This document shows, piece after piece, positions 18,778 through 27,798 of a DNA stretch of 64,000 bases; position 1 is the first letter of the stretch, and each line of letters starts with the position of its first letter. A model generated the notes under the pieces. That model searched no databases and was not told the origin of the DNA. It saw only the letters and a list, made by a program, of their open reading frames with translations. Position numbers and translations under genes: made by a program. The DNA is from Bacteroidales bacterium (GTDB taxonomy: Bacteria; Bacteroidota; Bacteroidia; Bacteroidales; UBA932). The stretch covers positions 1-64,000 of the forward strand of contig JAFPWX010000003.1 of assembly GCA_017412645.1 (NCBI GenBank). Direction: 5' to 3'.

Positions 18778-20070
18778 ATGAAAATCAAGTATTTAAGCAT
18801 ATTGTTAATAGTGTTTGCCACGGTGCTGTCCTGCAAGGATAACTCCGAACAGAATGGCAGCGGCTCTGGCGACGGCAGCATCGTTGAGGAACCTCTGGTT
18901 GTCTCCGACGATCCGGCAGTGCTCTTCGTCCACGAAGGCGAGGACCTCGCGTCAATACTCGAATCCCTTCCCGAAGAAGTTAAGGAAGTCCGCATTGGCG
19001 CAGGCACCTTCAAGGGCAATTTCGTAATGAAGGAAGGCGTAAGCGTGTCGGGAAGCTGGAACAGGGATTTCACGGATTCAAAAGGCATAACCACCATTCT
19101 GGACGCCTGCGGCAAAGGTATAGTGCTTACCCAGAAAGAGCCCTTCACCGAAACTGCCGTATGGAAGAATCTCCGTCTCACCGGAGGATATGTAACCACC
19201 GCCGACACTCACGGCGCCGGCGCATGGCTGAAAGCGGGCGGCTCGCTCGAAGGGTGTGAAGTCTGCTACAACATCAACATCGAAGACGGCAACTGCGGCG
19301 GTGGGATCTATGCCGATGCAGGTTCTTCCGTGATTCGCTGCCACATCCACGACAACGGTGGCAACCGTGGCGGCGGCATCTTCACCAAGGGCACCGTTTC
19401 GTTCTGCGTCGTAGAAAAGAATATGGCCAACGGCAAAGGAGGCGGCATAGGGGTGTTCGGCGGCAACGACACCGGCAGCCGCGGCATCGTATACAACTGC
19501 CTCGTGAAGGACAATTCCGGTTCCGAGGGCGGCGGCATACACGTGGAGCGTTACGGCACCGTGTACAACTGCCTCGTCACTGGCAATACGGCTGTGAGGA
19601 ACGTGGGCGGCATACAGACCAACGGCAGTTACGGATGCAACATCATCAACTGCACCGTCGTGGACAACACCGACCCGGAGGAGAGTGAATACTCTTCCGC
19701 AATCTGCTGCTCGGAGCACGGGGTGCTCATGAACAACGTAACCGACGGGCGCATCATCGTGAACAACAAGTACTTGTTTTTCTTCAACAATGCCTGCCCG
19801 AATGATATGCTCCTGCAGAATGTCTCCCCGTGGAAAGCCGAGAGGCATTCCGATTCCAGCCACGTGTATTTCTCTTCCCTGTCTTCGGTGCTGGACGGCG
19901 ATTACGTACCAGTAACGGGCTCCTCACTTGTCGACAAGGGCATAGAAGAGATAAGCGTTTCCGGCCACGAAGACGGGGTGGTCCCGGATTGGACCGACAA
20001 GGATTATTCAGGACGTGCAAGGAGAACCGGAAACGCCATAGACATAGGATGCAACGAGTTACAGCTATGA
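18778..20070 (+). CDS. Beta-helix lipoprotein, paralogue 3 of 4
   Basis: The 430-residue lipoprotein (lipobox C19) has the same architecture as its neighbour: EGEDLASILESL, FKGNFVMKEGVSVSGSWN, TILDACGKGIVLTQ and GAGAWLKAGGSLEGCEV. Beta-helix rungs with GNRGGGIF and GKGGGIGVFGG follow, then a C-terminal ARRTGNAIDIGCNELQL. No catalytic site is recognisable. The stop codon overlaps the start of the following gene (ATGA), so translation is coupled. The shared C-terminal form -x-x-DIG(C/A)-x-E- suggests a common capping strand for the helix. Confidence 0.75.
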   Translation: MKIKYLSILLIVFATVLSCKDNSEQNGSGSGDGSIVEEPLVVSDDPAVLFVHEGEDLASILESLPEEVKEVRIGAGTFKGNFVMKEGVSVSGSWNRDFTDSKGITTILDACGKGIVLTQKEPFTETAVWKNLRLTGGYVTTADTHGAGAWLKAGGSLEGCEVCYNINIEDGNCGGGIYADAGSSVIRCHIHDNGGNRGGGIFTKGTVSFCVVEKNMANGKGGGIGVFGGNDTGSRGIVYNCLVKDNSGSEGGGIHVERYGTVYNCLVTGNTAVRNVGGIQTNGSYGCNIINCTVVDNTDPEESEYSSAICCSEHGVLMNNVTDGRIIVNNKYLFFFNNACPNDMLLQNVSPWKAERHSDSSHVYFSSLSSVLDGDYVPVTGSSLVDKGIEEISVSGHEDGVVPDWTDKDYSGRARRTGNAIDIGCNELQL

Positions 20071-21653
20071 AAATGACCAATCTGTTTGCATTCTCCCTGA
20101 TGCTTTTTGCCACCGTTTCCTGCAACGGCTCCGGATCGGACGGCGAAAAAGGCGAAAAGACTGCCGAATCTGAATACCTCACCGCAATCCGTCCCGGATA
20201 CGAAGAAGGCAATCCCTGGTGGAACGGTTCCGCTCCGAGGTTCCTGTATGTGCCGGCCTTTCAGTTTGCAGAAATCGAAGGAGCCATCTCATACCGTTTT
20301 ACTGCAACGGTTACTCCTGCTGTGGGAGAGTCGCAAATTCTGACTTTCGAGGCGGCAAGCCCGTATTCCACGCTCAGGGAAATATGGGAAGAGATGCTTC
20401 CCGGAAAGGTTCGGCTCACAGTAACCGGACTGGACGGGAGCGGCAGCCCCGTAGGGCTCTCGGGTGTGCGCAGTTTCGTGAGGGACGTTCCCTACAAGGG
20501 CGGCTATCCCGATGCAGTCCGCGGATACCGGGAGGCGGCTCTCATGGCTGCAAGGTATATTCACGGCCTGCCGGCCATACAGTCCTGGAAGAATTCCACG
20601 GAGCCGGACATGAGCCTTCCGTTCAACACCTATCCCTGCAAGATAATTGGTTCCACCATAACCGTGGAATGTCTGGTGGCGAAGCTGTTTCCCGAACTTA
20701 AGGAGGAGGCCACCAAAATAGCGAAGAACGCCGCCTCGTTCCTGATCGCACAGAGCCGCCCCGCGAGAGAGCCGCTGGCCTTCTTCCCGCCCACCTACTA
20801 CGGCGACAAAGTCGCTGCCGCCAGGGCAGAGAACAAAGACCGCACTATGATGATGGAAGCCGTCACAGCCGGCAACGCGTTCCTCGACCTCTACGAACTA
20901 ACCGGCGAAATGCAGTACCGCATCAAGGCCCTGGGCATAGCGGAGACCTACCGCAAGTTCCAGTCGGCAGACGGCTCCTTCCCCATCAAGGTGAATATCA
21001 CTGACGGCGAACCGTTTACGCAGTACAAGGCCCTGCTGACTCCGCTTATGGAGTATTGGCTGAGACTGGAGAAAGACTACGGCTATGATAACTACAAGGA
21101 AGCCCTTGCCATGGCGGAGCAGTGGATGGAAGCAGTTCCGGTGAGGACATTCGACTGGACGGGCCAGTTCGAAGACGTGACCGTAGACGTGGCTCCATAC
21201 AGTAACCTTACCGCTTGCACTGCTGCTCCCTACGCTTCCTGGATACTGCACAGGCCCGGCCTCACTGAAGGCGACCTCGCGAACGCCCACGACATGATAC
21301 GCCTCTGCGAAGACCAGTTCGTGCACTGGGACGAATACATAGGGGCAAAATGGAACATCTGCCCTCCCTGCGTATTTGAGCAGTTCCACTACCAGACACC
21401 TGTGGACAATAGCTCCTGCGTGGTTGCGAACGCCTGGCTGGACTGGTACCTGAAGACCGGTGACAAGCTCGCCTTCGAAAAGGCCAAGGCTCTTATAGAC
21501 AATATAGTGAATGTGCAGAACGCCGCTACCGGCGAGATCCCTACAACCTGGGACGAATACCCCTCCCGCCAGAACCGCAACGGTCCGTGGATCAACTGCA
21601 CGCTCAACTCCATACAAACCCTTCTGAGGATGGCAGAACTGACTGAAAACTAA
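20067..21653 (+). CDS. Lipoprotein with alpha/alpha-barrel (six-hairpin glycosidase-like) domain
   Basis: The 528-residue product has a lipobox at C19. The ATG at 20067 was chosen because it begins the signal peptide and overlaps the preceding stop; the open frame extends upstream without sense. After a ~100-residue beta-rich N-terminal part (SYRFTATVTPAVGESQ) there are repeated amphipathic helical pairs typical of (alpha/alpha)6 toroids, for example AAKIAKNAASFLIAQSRP-like, FLDLYELTGEMQYRIKALGI and TGDKLAFEKAKALIDNIV. Such folds occur in unsaturated glycuronidases, polysaccharide lyases and GH127-type enzymes. The exact family is unresolved, and the catalytic residues are not assigned. Confidence 0.62.
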   Translation: MKMTNLFAFSLMLFATVSCNGSGSDGEKGEKTAESEYLTAIRPGYEEGNPWWNGSAPRFLYVPAFQFAEIEGAISYRFTATVTPAVGESQILTFEAASPYSTLREIWEEMLPGKVRLTVTGLDGSGSPVGLSGVRSFVRDVPYKGGYPDAVRGYREAALMAARYIHGLPAIQSWKNSTEPDMSLPFNTYPCKIIGSTITVECLVAKLFPELKEEATKIAKNAASFLIAQSRPAREPLAFFPPTYYGDKVAAARAENKDRTMMMEAVTAGNAFLDLYELTGEMQYRIKALGIAETYRKFQSADGSFPIKVNITDGEPFTQYKALLTPLMEYWLRLEKDYGYDNYKEALAMAEQWMEAVPVRTFDWTGQFEDVTVDVAPYSNLTACTAAPYASWILHRPGLTEGDLANAHDMIRLCEDQFVHWDEYIGAKWNICPPCVFEQFHYQTPVDNSSCVVANAWLDWYLKTGDKLAFEKAKALIDNIVNVQNAATGEIPTTWDEYPSRQNRNGPWINCTLNSIQTLLRMAELTEN

Positions 21654-21679
21654 ACAATCAAACAATAATTACTAATACT

Positions 21680-21814
21680 ATGATTTACAAACAACCACTT
21701 GCGACGGTGATAGAACTGGACTGTATGCAGGCAACCTGCATCCAGGCGGCCAGCTATGAAATCGTAACCAATGAATCGTTCATTTTTGACGGAGAGGAGG
21801 ACATATTATTATGA
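21680..21814 (+). CDS. 44-residue peptide of the Bacteroidales IEL-type small-protein kind
   Basis: This short ORF starts MIYKQPLATVIELDCMQ and ends GEEDILL. It resembles the many tiny Bacteroidales proteins of the form M-x-x-Y-x-x-P-x-x-x-x-IEL, which sit beside secreted or fimbrillin-like lipoprotein genes and have no known function. It contains two cysteines (C15, C20). It begins 26 bases after the previous stop, and its TGA overlaps the ATG of the next gene (ATGA), so it is probably translated and may couple initiation of the large lipoprotein. It could also act as a leader peptide. Confidence 0.6.
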   Translation: MIYKQPLATVIELDCMQATCIQAASYEIVTNESFIFDGEEDILL

Positions 21815-24126
21815 AAAACACGAAAATCTTCGCCGCCCTCATGATTATGTGCGCAGTCGCGGCATGCGCCAAAGAAGATCCGAAGTCCACGGACAACACA
21901 AAAGACAACCAGGGAGGCTCCCATACTGTGAAGACCGCTATAGAGTTCAGCTTTGAGGCTTCCCATTCCGAAATGGTCCCTTCCAAGACTGAAGTTAGCG
22001 AAGGACCGGGCAACAATGCAAGCGTCCTATGGAAATCCACCGACAAGGTGAGCATCTTTGATGACGAAGACAACAACTGCGAGTTCTCGGCCGGTTCCGC
22101 CGGTGCGAGCACCACTCTTATCGGTTCCCTCATACCCAAAGTAAGCGGGGATTATTATTCGGTGTATCCATACAATGCCAGCAACAGCATTTCAGGTACT
22201 ACCGTAACCACCACCCTGCCTGCTACCCAGACAGTATCGGCCCCCGGCTTTGCCGATGGCGCCGTGCTTTCGGCTGCAGTTGCAAACGACGCTGCGTTCT
22301 CGTACAAGAACCTCGTGGCGCTCGTACGTTTCACCGTTCCTGCGGAAATGACCACGCTTCACAGCGTCACCCTCGCTTCCGCGGCTGCGGTCGCCGGAGA
22401 ATGCACCGTGAGTTTTGCCGCGGCCACTCCGGTGATAGCTGCGACAGGTTCCAGTGTGACCTCCGTAACAGTCGAGGCTGCCGGAGTATCGGGCGTTCTC
22501 GCCACCGGCAATTACTATGCGGCTGTCATTCCCGGAAGCCACCAGTTCTCGGTAACCCTCACCGACACCGACGGCAAGTCCGTTGTGAAGAGCATGACGA
22601 CGGCGAGGGACTTCGTGGCAGGCCACATCCGTGGACTGGGTTCCGTGGATACCGACACCTTCTACAATGATGTTGACATCGTCCTGGGCGACGCCGCAGT
22701 CACCGGTGAAACCAGCACGCTGGTACGCAACGTTCAGCTTCCGGCAGGCAGTTACACGGTCGAGGACCTTGTCGGCTCCACCTCCTACACCTTCAAAGGC
22801 GACAAGGGCATCTATGTCATAGGCAACAAAGCCTTCACCGTGACCAGCAGCAGCGTGAAGCAGACCGTCACCATCGAAAAGACCGATCTTGACGCCCGGC
22901 ACTGGCTGGTGCGTGAAGGCGACGACCTCCAGGCAGTTCTGGATGCAGCCGATGCAAGCCTTGACGACGTGTATGTGGGAGCGGGTACCTTCACCGGAGG
23001 ATTTACCATGGTGGAAGGCGTGGATGTCACCGGCAGCTGGAATGATTCATTCACTTCCACCGTTAACTATGAGCCTCTAAAATCTACTTCAGGGCTTACC
23101 ACAATCCTCGACGGCGGTGGCAGCCAGCGGGTTGTCAACCAGGCGGCCGCTTTCACAGAGTCCACCGTGACGACCTGGAAAAACCTGAAGATTCAAAATG
23201 GCAGTGCCAATACGGGAGCGGGGGCTTACCTGCAGGCTTATGGCATTCTCGACGGATGTGAGATTACCGGCAATACGACGACTGGTGACGGAGCCGGAGT
23301 GGTTGCTTTGAACTGGGCAACAACTACCCGTTGCTATATCCATCACAACACCGCCACAGGTCAGGGTGGCGGTATCGTGACGCGCTATGTCCTGTCTTAT
23401 AGCGTTGTTGATTCCAATCAGGCCAAAGGTTCGGGCGGAGCCTATGTGTATGCGGGAGGATACAGCGGTGAGAGTGTGGAACGCCCCAGAATATTCAACT
23501 GCATCATATCCAACAACAAGGCTACGGGAGACAATGGCGGCGGGGTTCGTGCCAACCGTGGCAACAGCAATCCGCTTCCTGTCCTTTACAATCTGCTGGT
23601 TGTCGGGAACACGGCAACCGGATGGGCCGGTTCCGGTATCCTTGTCAATGCAGGATGCGTTTACAACTGTACGGTCGTGAAGAATTATACCAGCGCTACG
23701 GAAGATAATGCCAATGCGCTGTATAATGCGACCAATTACAGTACGGACACGGAAAAAGGTCGTATTCAGAACTGTATCGCCTTCGGGAACTGGACAGCAG
23801 GCAAGAATGCCGATACGGCGACACAGATCTATATGAACTCCACAGGAGGATTAAGGAATAATTCTACGTCTGCAAACGGACAATGGAAGGCCAAGGCTGC
23901 ATACGAATATGTGACCAGGAAAGCTGTAACGGAAGCCTTCTTTACCAATTATACGAATGGAGACTATACTTTGTCCGGGAATAACACCGACTGTATCTCC
24001 AATGGCACATTGAACGGTCTGGGCGGTTTGTGGAACTATCTGCCGAAGACAGATCTTGCCGGGAACAACCGTTTGTATAATAACAATACCCAGATCGGCC
24101 GCGGTTGTTATCAATATCAGGACTAA
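21811..24126 (+). CDS. Large lipoprotein: fimbrillin-like N-terminus plus beta-helix, paralogue 4 of 4
   Basis: The 771-residue product has its lipobox at C19. Residues about 40-310 look like a Bacteroidales fimbrillin-like beta-sandwich pair (VLWKSTDKVSIFDDEDNN, VSGDYYSVYPYNAS, GNYYAAVIPGSHQFSVTLTD). From about 367 the shared beta-helix module begins (REGDDLQAVLDAAD, FTGGFTMVEGVDVTGSWN, GAGAYLQAYGILDGCEI) and runs to the end at GRGCYQYQD. From roughly base 23,180 onward codon choice becomes visibly more AT-rich at third positions than in the first half, suggesting a mosaic gene. The role is probably a surface adhesin or glycan-binding protein; no catalytic residues are recognised. Confidence 0.7.
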   Translation: MKNTKIFAALMIMCAVAACAKEDPKSTDNTKDNQGGSHTVKTAIEFSFEASHSEMVPSKTEVSEGPGNNASVLWKSTDKVSIFDDEDNNCEFSAGSAGASTTLIGSLIPKVSGDYYSVYPYNASNSISGTTVTTTLPATQTVSAPGFADGAVLSAAVANDAAFSYKNLVALVRFTVPAEMTTLHSVTLASAAAVAGECTVSFAAATPVIAATGSSVTSVTVEAAGVSGVLATGNYYAAVIPGSHQFSVTLTDTDGKSVVKSMTTARDFVAGHIRGLGSVDTDTFYNDVDIVLGDAAVTGETSTLVRNVQLPAGSYTVEDLVGSTSYTFKGDKGIYVIGNKAFTVTSSSVKQTVTIEKTDLDARHWLVREGDDLQAVLDAADASLDDVYVGAGTFTGGFTMVEGVDVTGSWNDSFTSTVNYEPLKSTSGLTTILDGGGSQRVVNQAAAFTESTVTTWKNLKIQNGSANTGAGAYLQAYGILDGCEITGNTTTGDGAGVVALNWATTTRCYIHHNTATGQGGGIVTRYVLSYSVVDSNQAKGSGGAYVYAGGYSGESVERPRIFNCIISNNKATGDNGGGVRANRGNSNPLPVLYNLLVVGNTATGWAGSGILVNAGCVYNCTVVKNYTSATEDNANALYNATNYSTDTEKGRIQNCIAFGNWTAGKNADTATQIYMNSTGGLRNNSTSANGQWKAKAAYEYVTRKAVTEAFFTNYTNGDYTLSGNNTDCISNGTLNGLGGLWNYLPKTDLAGNNRLYNNNTQIGRGCYQYQD

Positions 24127-25053
24127 ATGCTTAGAATGACCTCTCTTCTTGTCGTTGCCGTCTCGCTCCTCCTCTCGGGCGCTTCCTGCGGGAAGCAGCC
24201 GGGGGGAGAACCTGGCGGGAATCCTTGCGGGAATCCGGGGACAGATGCCCGGTTGGCCAGTTTCAACATCCGTTTCGCAACGGAGGATGATACCGGAGTA
24301 AAAGCCTGGGATACACGAAAGGCGTCCTGCGCCAAGGTGGTGGAACGCTATTCCTTCGGAGTTTTCGGTATCCAGGAGGCACTGCCTGTGCAGCAGTCCG
24401 ACCTTGCCGTCCTGCTTCCCGCCTACAGCTTTTACTTCGTGGGCCGCGACGACGGCACCGTCGGCGAGGCAGTGGGAATCGCCTGGCTGACGGAAAAATA
24501 CGAATGCAAGTCGAAGGGGCATTTCTGGCTTTCCCCGACTCCCGACATTCCTTCCGGCTCACTGGAATGGGGCGGCCTGTCCCGCCACAGGGTGGCGGTG
24601 TGGGCAGTCTTTGAAGATAAGGGGAGCGGCGCGGAATTCTTCTTTCTCGCCACGCATCTGGAGGTCGGAGAAGACTATACAGACGTGCGGCTGAAGTCGG
24701 CCGAGCTGATAATTGAAAAGGAGAAGGCCCTGAATCCGGACGGGCTTCCGGCTTTTGTCGTGGGAGATATGAACCCCATCGCTCCCACCGAAAAGAGCAT
24801 GCGCAAGTTCCGAGAGACCTATGTGGATTCATGGCAGCAGGCCGACGCCGACGGCACCAGGGAAGGGCCCATCGGTTCCTACAATGCATTCAATCCGGAC
24901 GTGAACCTCGAAACCCAGAGCCGAAGGGGCGACTACATCTTCTACAAGGGTGATGTGAGTCTCGTGCGCTACAAATGTATTGACGACCGATTCGGGGGGC
25001 AGTACCCTTCGGACCATGTCCCGGTGATGGTGGACGTAAAACTGCCAGAATGA
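24127..25053 (+). CDS. Endonuclease/exonuclease/phosphatase-fold lipoprotein
   Basis: The 308-residue lipoprotein has a lipobox at C21 followed by a Gly/Pro-rich linker. The EEP core is complete: FNIRF (N47), GIQEA (metal ligand E84), ATHLE, GDMNP and SDHVPV (D296, H297). The family includes phosphodiesterases, sphingomyelinases and nucleases. A secreted lipidated form in a glycan locus suggests cleavage of a phosphodiester or phosphomonoester on the extracellular substrate. The start codon abuts the previous stop, and the stop overlaps the next start. The substrate is unknown. Confidence 0.85.
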   Translation: MLRMTSLLVVAVSLLLSGASCGKQPGGEPGGNPCGNPGTDARLASFNIRFATEDDTGVKAWDTRKASCAKVVERYSFGVFGIQEALPVQQSDLAVLLPAYSFYFVGRDDGTVGEAVGIAWLTEKYECKSKGHFWLSPTPDIPSGSLEWGGLSRHRVAVWAVFEDKGSGAEFFFLATHLEVGEDYTDVRLKSAELIIEKEKALNPDGLPAFVVGDMNPIAPTEKSMRKFRETYVDSWQQADADGTREGPIGSYNAFNPDVNLETQSRRGDYIFYKGDVSLVRYKCIDDRFGGQYPSDHVPVMVDVKLPE

Positions 25054-27035
25054 TGATGAGATTCCTGATAATCCCGTTGCTCCTGCTGATGCAGGGCGGG
25101 GACAAGGACGGCTGGGTGATCGACGCGGCCGTCGAACCCGACAAGCCGTACTACGGCATTACTTCTGCCAACGGCACGCTCGGGATGGTCTCCTCGAAGG
25201 AGCCGTTCCAGTGCTCCACCGTAGTGCTCGCCGATGCTTACGACACCTTCGGCCGCGGCAGGGTTTCCAATTTCCTGCCGCAGGTGAACCCCGTGGAGTT
25301 GGAAATCCGGATCGACGGCGGCAAGGTTACCGCAGACAAGGCAAAGGATTACAGGCAGCGGATGGACCTTTCGGACGGAACCTTCTCGGGCAGCCTAGAT
25401 TTCAGGGGGCACAGGGTCTCCTACTCCTACCGGGCGCTCCGGCATCTTCCGAATGCCGCTCTGATGGAGGTAAGCGTTACGGCTGCGAAGCCCTGCACTC
25501 TGCGGATCGACAATATCCACTCGATCCCCCTGTCACAGAGGGACCCGGAACTGTCTTCAAGGACACTGACCTTCCATCACAAGGAAGGGACCAGAATTGA
25601 CATGATGACGACCTCCTCCGTTTCTCCCACCGGAAAGGTCAGGTCGGTCGCGGCATCGGCATTCATGATGGACGGTGACGCCCCGCAGCATCTCCCTTCC
25701 GGAGATGGCCATCTGAACAGGGTGTTCAGGACGCTTGATGCCGGGGAGACGTTTTCTTTCTGCGTTGCCGGGGCCCTCATTTCCACCGCCCAGGTTGCCG
25801 ACCCCCTCAACCAGGCGGAGCGCATTGTCACCTCAGCCTGCGTGCAGGGCAGGGACGAACTGGTCCGTCGCCACAGGAAGGCGTGGGAAGAACTGTGGAA
25901 AGGGGACATCCGCATAGGAGGGGACAAGCAGACTCAACTGGAGGTCCGTTCCATGCTGTACCATATGTATGCCTTTACGAGGACGGACGGAGCATTCTCT
26001 CCGTCGCCTATGGGACTCAGCGGGCTGGGTTACAACGGGCACGTCTTCTGGGACAGCGACATCTTCATAATGCCCCCGCTGCTCGTGCTGAATCAGGAAC
26101 TTGCCGGAAGCATGGTCAGGTACCGCTATGAGAGGCTTCAGCAGGCGAAGCGGAATGCCGCTTCCTGGGGATACCGGGGCGCTATGTTCCCGTGGGAAAG
26201 CGCCGATACCGGGGCCGAGGAATGTCCCGTGACAGCTCTGGCCGGGACGCTCCAGCACCATATCACCGCCGACGTTGCCATTGCCGCATGGAACTATTAC
26301 AGGGCGACGCAAGACATTTACTGGCTGAAGGAGACAGGATGGCCGATCCTGGAAGCGTCTGCGGAGTTCTGGGCTTCCAGAGTGGATGGGAAAGACGGCA
26401 GATTCCACGTGCGGGGTGTTATGGGCGCCGACGAATGGGCGGTTTTCGTAGATGACGACGCCTATACCAACGGAGCTGTCAAAAGGGCGCTGGAGTATGC
26501 GTCGTCCGCGGCTAAAATCCTCGGAACGAAAGCTCCGGAAGAATGGAAAACCATTGCGGATGCCATGTACTTCGAGTCTTTCGCGGACGGAGTCACGCGT
26601 GAGCACTCCACTTATGACGGGGCCGACATCAAGCAGGCTGATGCCGTCCTCCTGTACTGGCCGCTCGGACTCACGGACGGAGCCCAGGCTCTGAAAGACA
26701 TGGAATACTATCTGGAAAAGGTTCCGAAAAAGGGAACTCCCGCCATGACGAAATGCATTCACAGCATCATCTGCGCCCGTGAAGGACGTGCCGATGAAGC
26801 GCTCGAGTGGTTCCTCGGCTCATACCGTCCCAACGCAAAACCGCCTTTCGGCGTGATTGCGGAATTCGAAGGGGGGACTAATCCGTATTTCCTTACAGCT
26901 GCCGGAGGAACCATTCAGGCTCTGATTTTCGGTTTCGGAGGATATGACATCACCGACAAAGGCATAGTCCGCGGAAAGACAGTCCTGCCTTCCTCGTGGA
27001 AGTCTCTGGAAATAACGGCAAAACGGTATCCGTAA
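25050..27035 (+). CDS. Secreted GH65-type glycoside hydrolase/phosphorylase
   Basis: This 661-residue protein has a short hydrophobic N-terminus (likely signal peptide, about 1-16) and the GH65 organisation: an N-terminal beta-sandwich (about 20-260), then an (alpha/alpha)6 barrel containing GLSGLGYNGHVFWDSDIFI, FPWESADTGAEE and GVMGADEWAVFVDDDAYTN. E462 is the predicted general acid. A C-terminal jelly-roll segment ends the protein. GH65 enzymes act on alpha-linked glucosides such as trehalose, kojibiose, nigerose and maltose, or on glucosylated aglycones. Export is unusual for a phosphorylase and favours a hydrolase. It is the last gene of the locus and converges on folP with a 7-bp gap. 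Confidence 0.82.
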   Translation: MMMRFLIIPLLLLMQGGDKDGWVIDAAVEPDKPYYGITSANGTLGMVSSKEPFQCSTVVLADAYDTFGRGRVSNFLPQVNPVELEIRIDGGKVTADKAKDYRQRMDLSDGTFSGSLDFRGHRVSYSYRALRHLPNAALMEVSVTAAKPCTLRIDNIHSIPLSQRDPELSSRTLTFHHKEGTRIDMMTTSSVSPTGKVRSVAASAFMMDGDAPQHLPSGDGHLNRVFRTLDAGETFSFCVAGALISTAQVADPLNQAERIVTSACVQGRDELVRRHRKAWEELWKGDIRIGGDKQTQLEVRSMLYHMYAFTRTDGAFSPSPMGLSGLGYNGHVFWDSDIFIMPPLLVLNQELAGSMVRYRYERLQQAKRNAASWGYRGAMFPWESADTGAEECPVTALAGTLQHHITADVAIAAWNYYRATQDIYWLKETGWPILEASAEFWASRVDGKDGRFHVRGVMGADEWAVFVDDDAYTNGAVKRALEYASSAAKILGTKAPEEWKTIADAMYFESFADGVTREHSTYDGADIKQADAVLLYWPLGLTDGAQALKDMEYYLEKVPKKGTPAMTKCIHSIICAREGRADEALEWFLGSYRPNAKPPFGVIAEFEGGTNPYFLTAAGGTIQALIFGFGGYDITDKGIVRGKTVLPSSWKSLEITAKRYP

Positions 27036-27042
27036 GCGAGTC

Positions 27043-27798
27043 TCAGTGAATTCTGAGGATGTCGGCCACTCCCGCCGCCATCTTTTCAGCAGCATGAAGG
27101 TCCCCTCCGTTGAAGAGGGGATCTTTGGTAAAGCGTTTGTCCGCCACCCCTGCGAGAATCGGGCGGCCGAAAACACGGAACTTCTCCAGGTCGCGCAGCA
27201 GCTGCCAGTTCTGCCCGGACGTCTTTGCGAAGCCGAAGCCAGGATCGAGTATCCAATGCGTCACTCCGGCAGCCTCAGCCCTGGCCTCGAACTCCCGGAA
27301 ATACTGCATCACGGCGGCGGTCACCCCTTCGGGGTAGTCGGTAAGGGTGTCCATGTCCTGCGGGCCACCGCGTTTGTGCATGGCGACGTAGGGGAGTGAG
27401 AGCTCCGCCACGGTTGAGAGCATCTGCGGGTCGTCCTCTCCGGCGGAGATGTCGTTCACGATGAAAGGCCCGATATCTTCATATACCTTCCGGACGATAC
27501 CGGCGCGGGTGGTATCTATCGAGATGCCGGGAAGCCCAGTGGAAGCACTTGCCCCGGCGACAGCTGCGGCCGCAGGTCTGAGCGCTTCGCGCAGACGTCG
27601 CCATTCCTCCTCTTCGGAGACCTCTTCCGCCCCGGGGCGGGTGCTGACTGCCCCAAGGTCGAGTATGCTGCAGCCCCGGGAGAGCAGGTCGGCGATTCGG
27701 GCCTGCAGGGCATCGGAGCCGCAGCCGGAATCAGTCCAAACCCTGCTCGATTCAAAGAAAGAATCGGGCGTCAGGTTGACTATTCCCATCAGTATCAT
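27043..27798 (-). CDS. folP: Dihydropteroate synthase
   Basis: The enzyme condenses p-aminobenzoate with dihydropterin pyrophosphate in folate synthesis. Present are GIVNLTPDSFF (residues 5-15), DLGAVSTRPGA, SIDTTRAGIV, VNDISAG and ILDPGFGFAKT (about 183-193). The usual G(V/I)SRKS motif reads GVADKRF at 217-223: the lysine (K221) is retained, but the Ser-Arg pair is replaced by Ala-Asp. The protein ends at DILRIH, immediately after the arginine-histidine that normally lies a little before the C-terminus, so it is slightly short (251 residues). It is the last gene of the proS-to-folP operon. Confidence 0.9.
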   Translation of the reverse strand: MILMGIVNLTPDSFFESSRVWTDSGCGSDALQARIADLLSRGCSILDLGAVSTRPGAEEVSEEEEWRRLREALRPAAAAVAGASASTGLPGISIDTTRAGIVRKVYEDIGPFIVNDISAGEDDPQMLSTVAELSLPYVAMHKRGGPQDMDTLTDYPEGVTAAVMQYFREFEARAEAAGVTHWILDPGFGFAKTSGQNWQLLRDLEKFRVFGRPILAGVADKRFTKDPLFNGGDLHAAEKMAAGVADILRIH

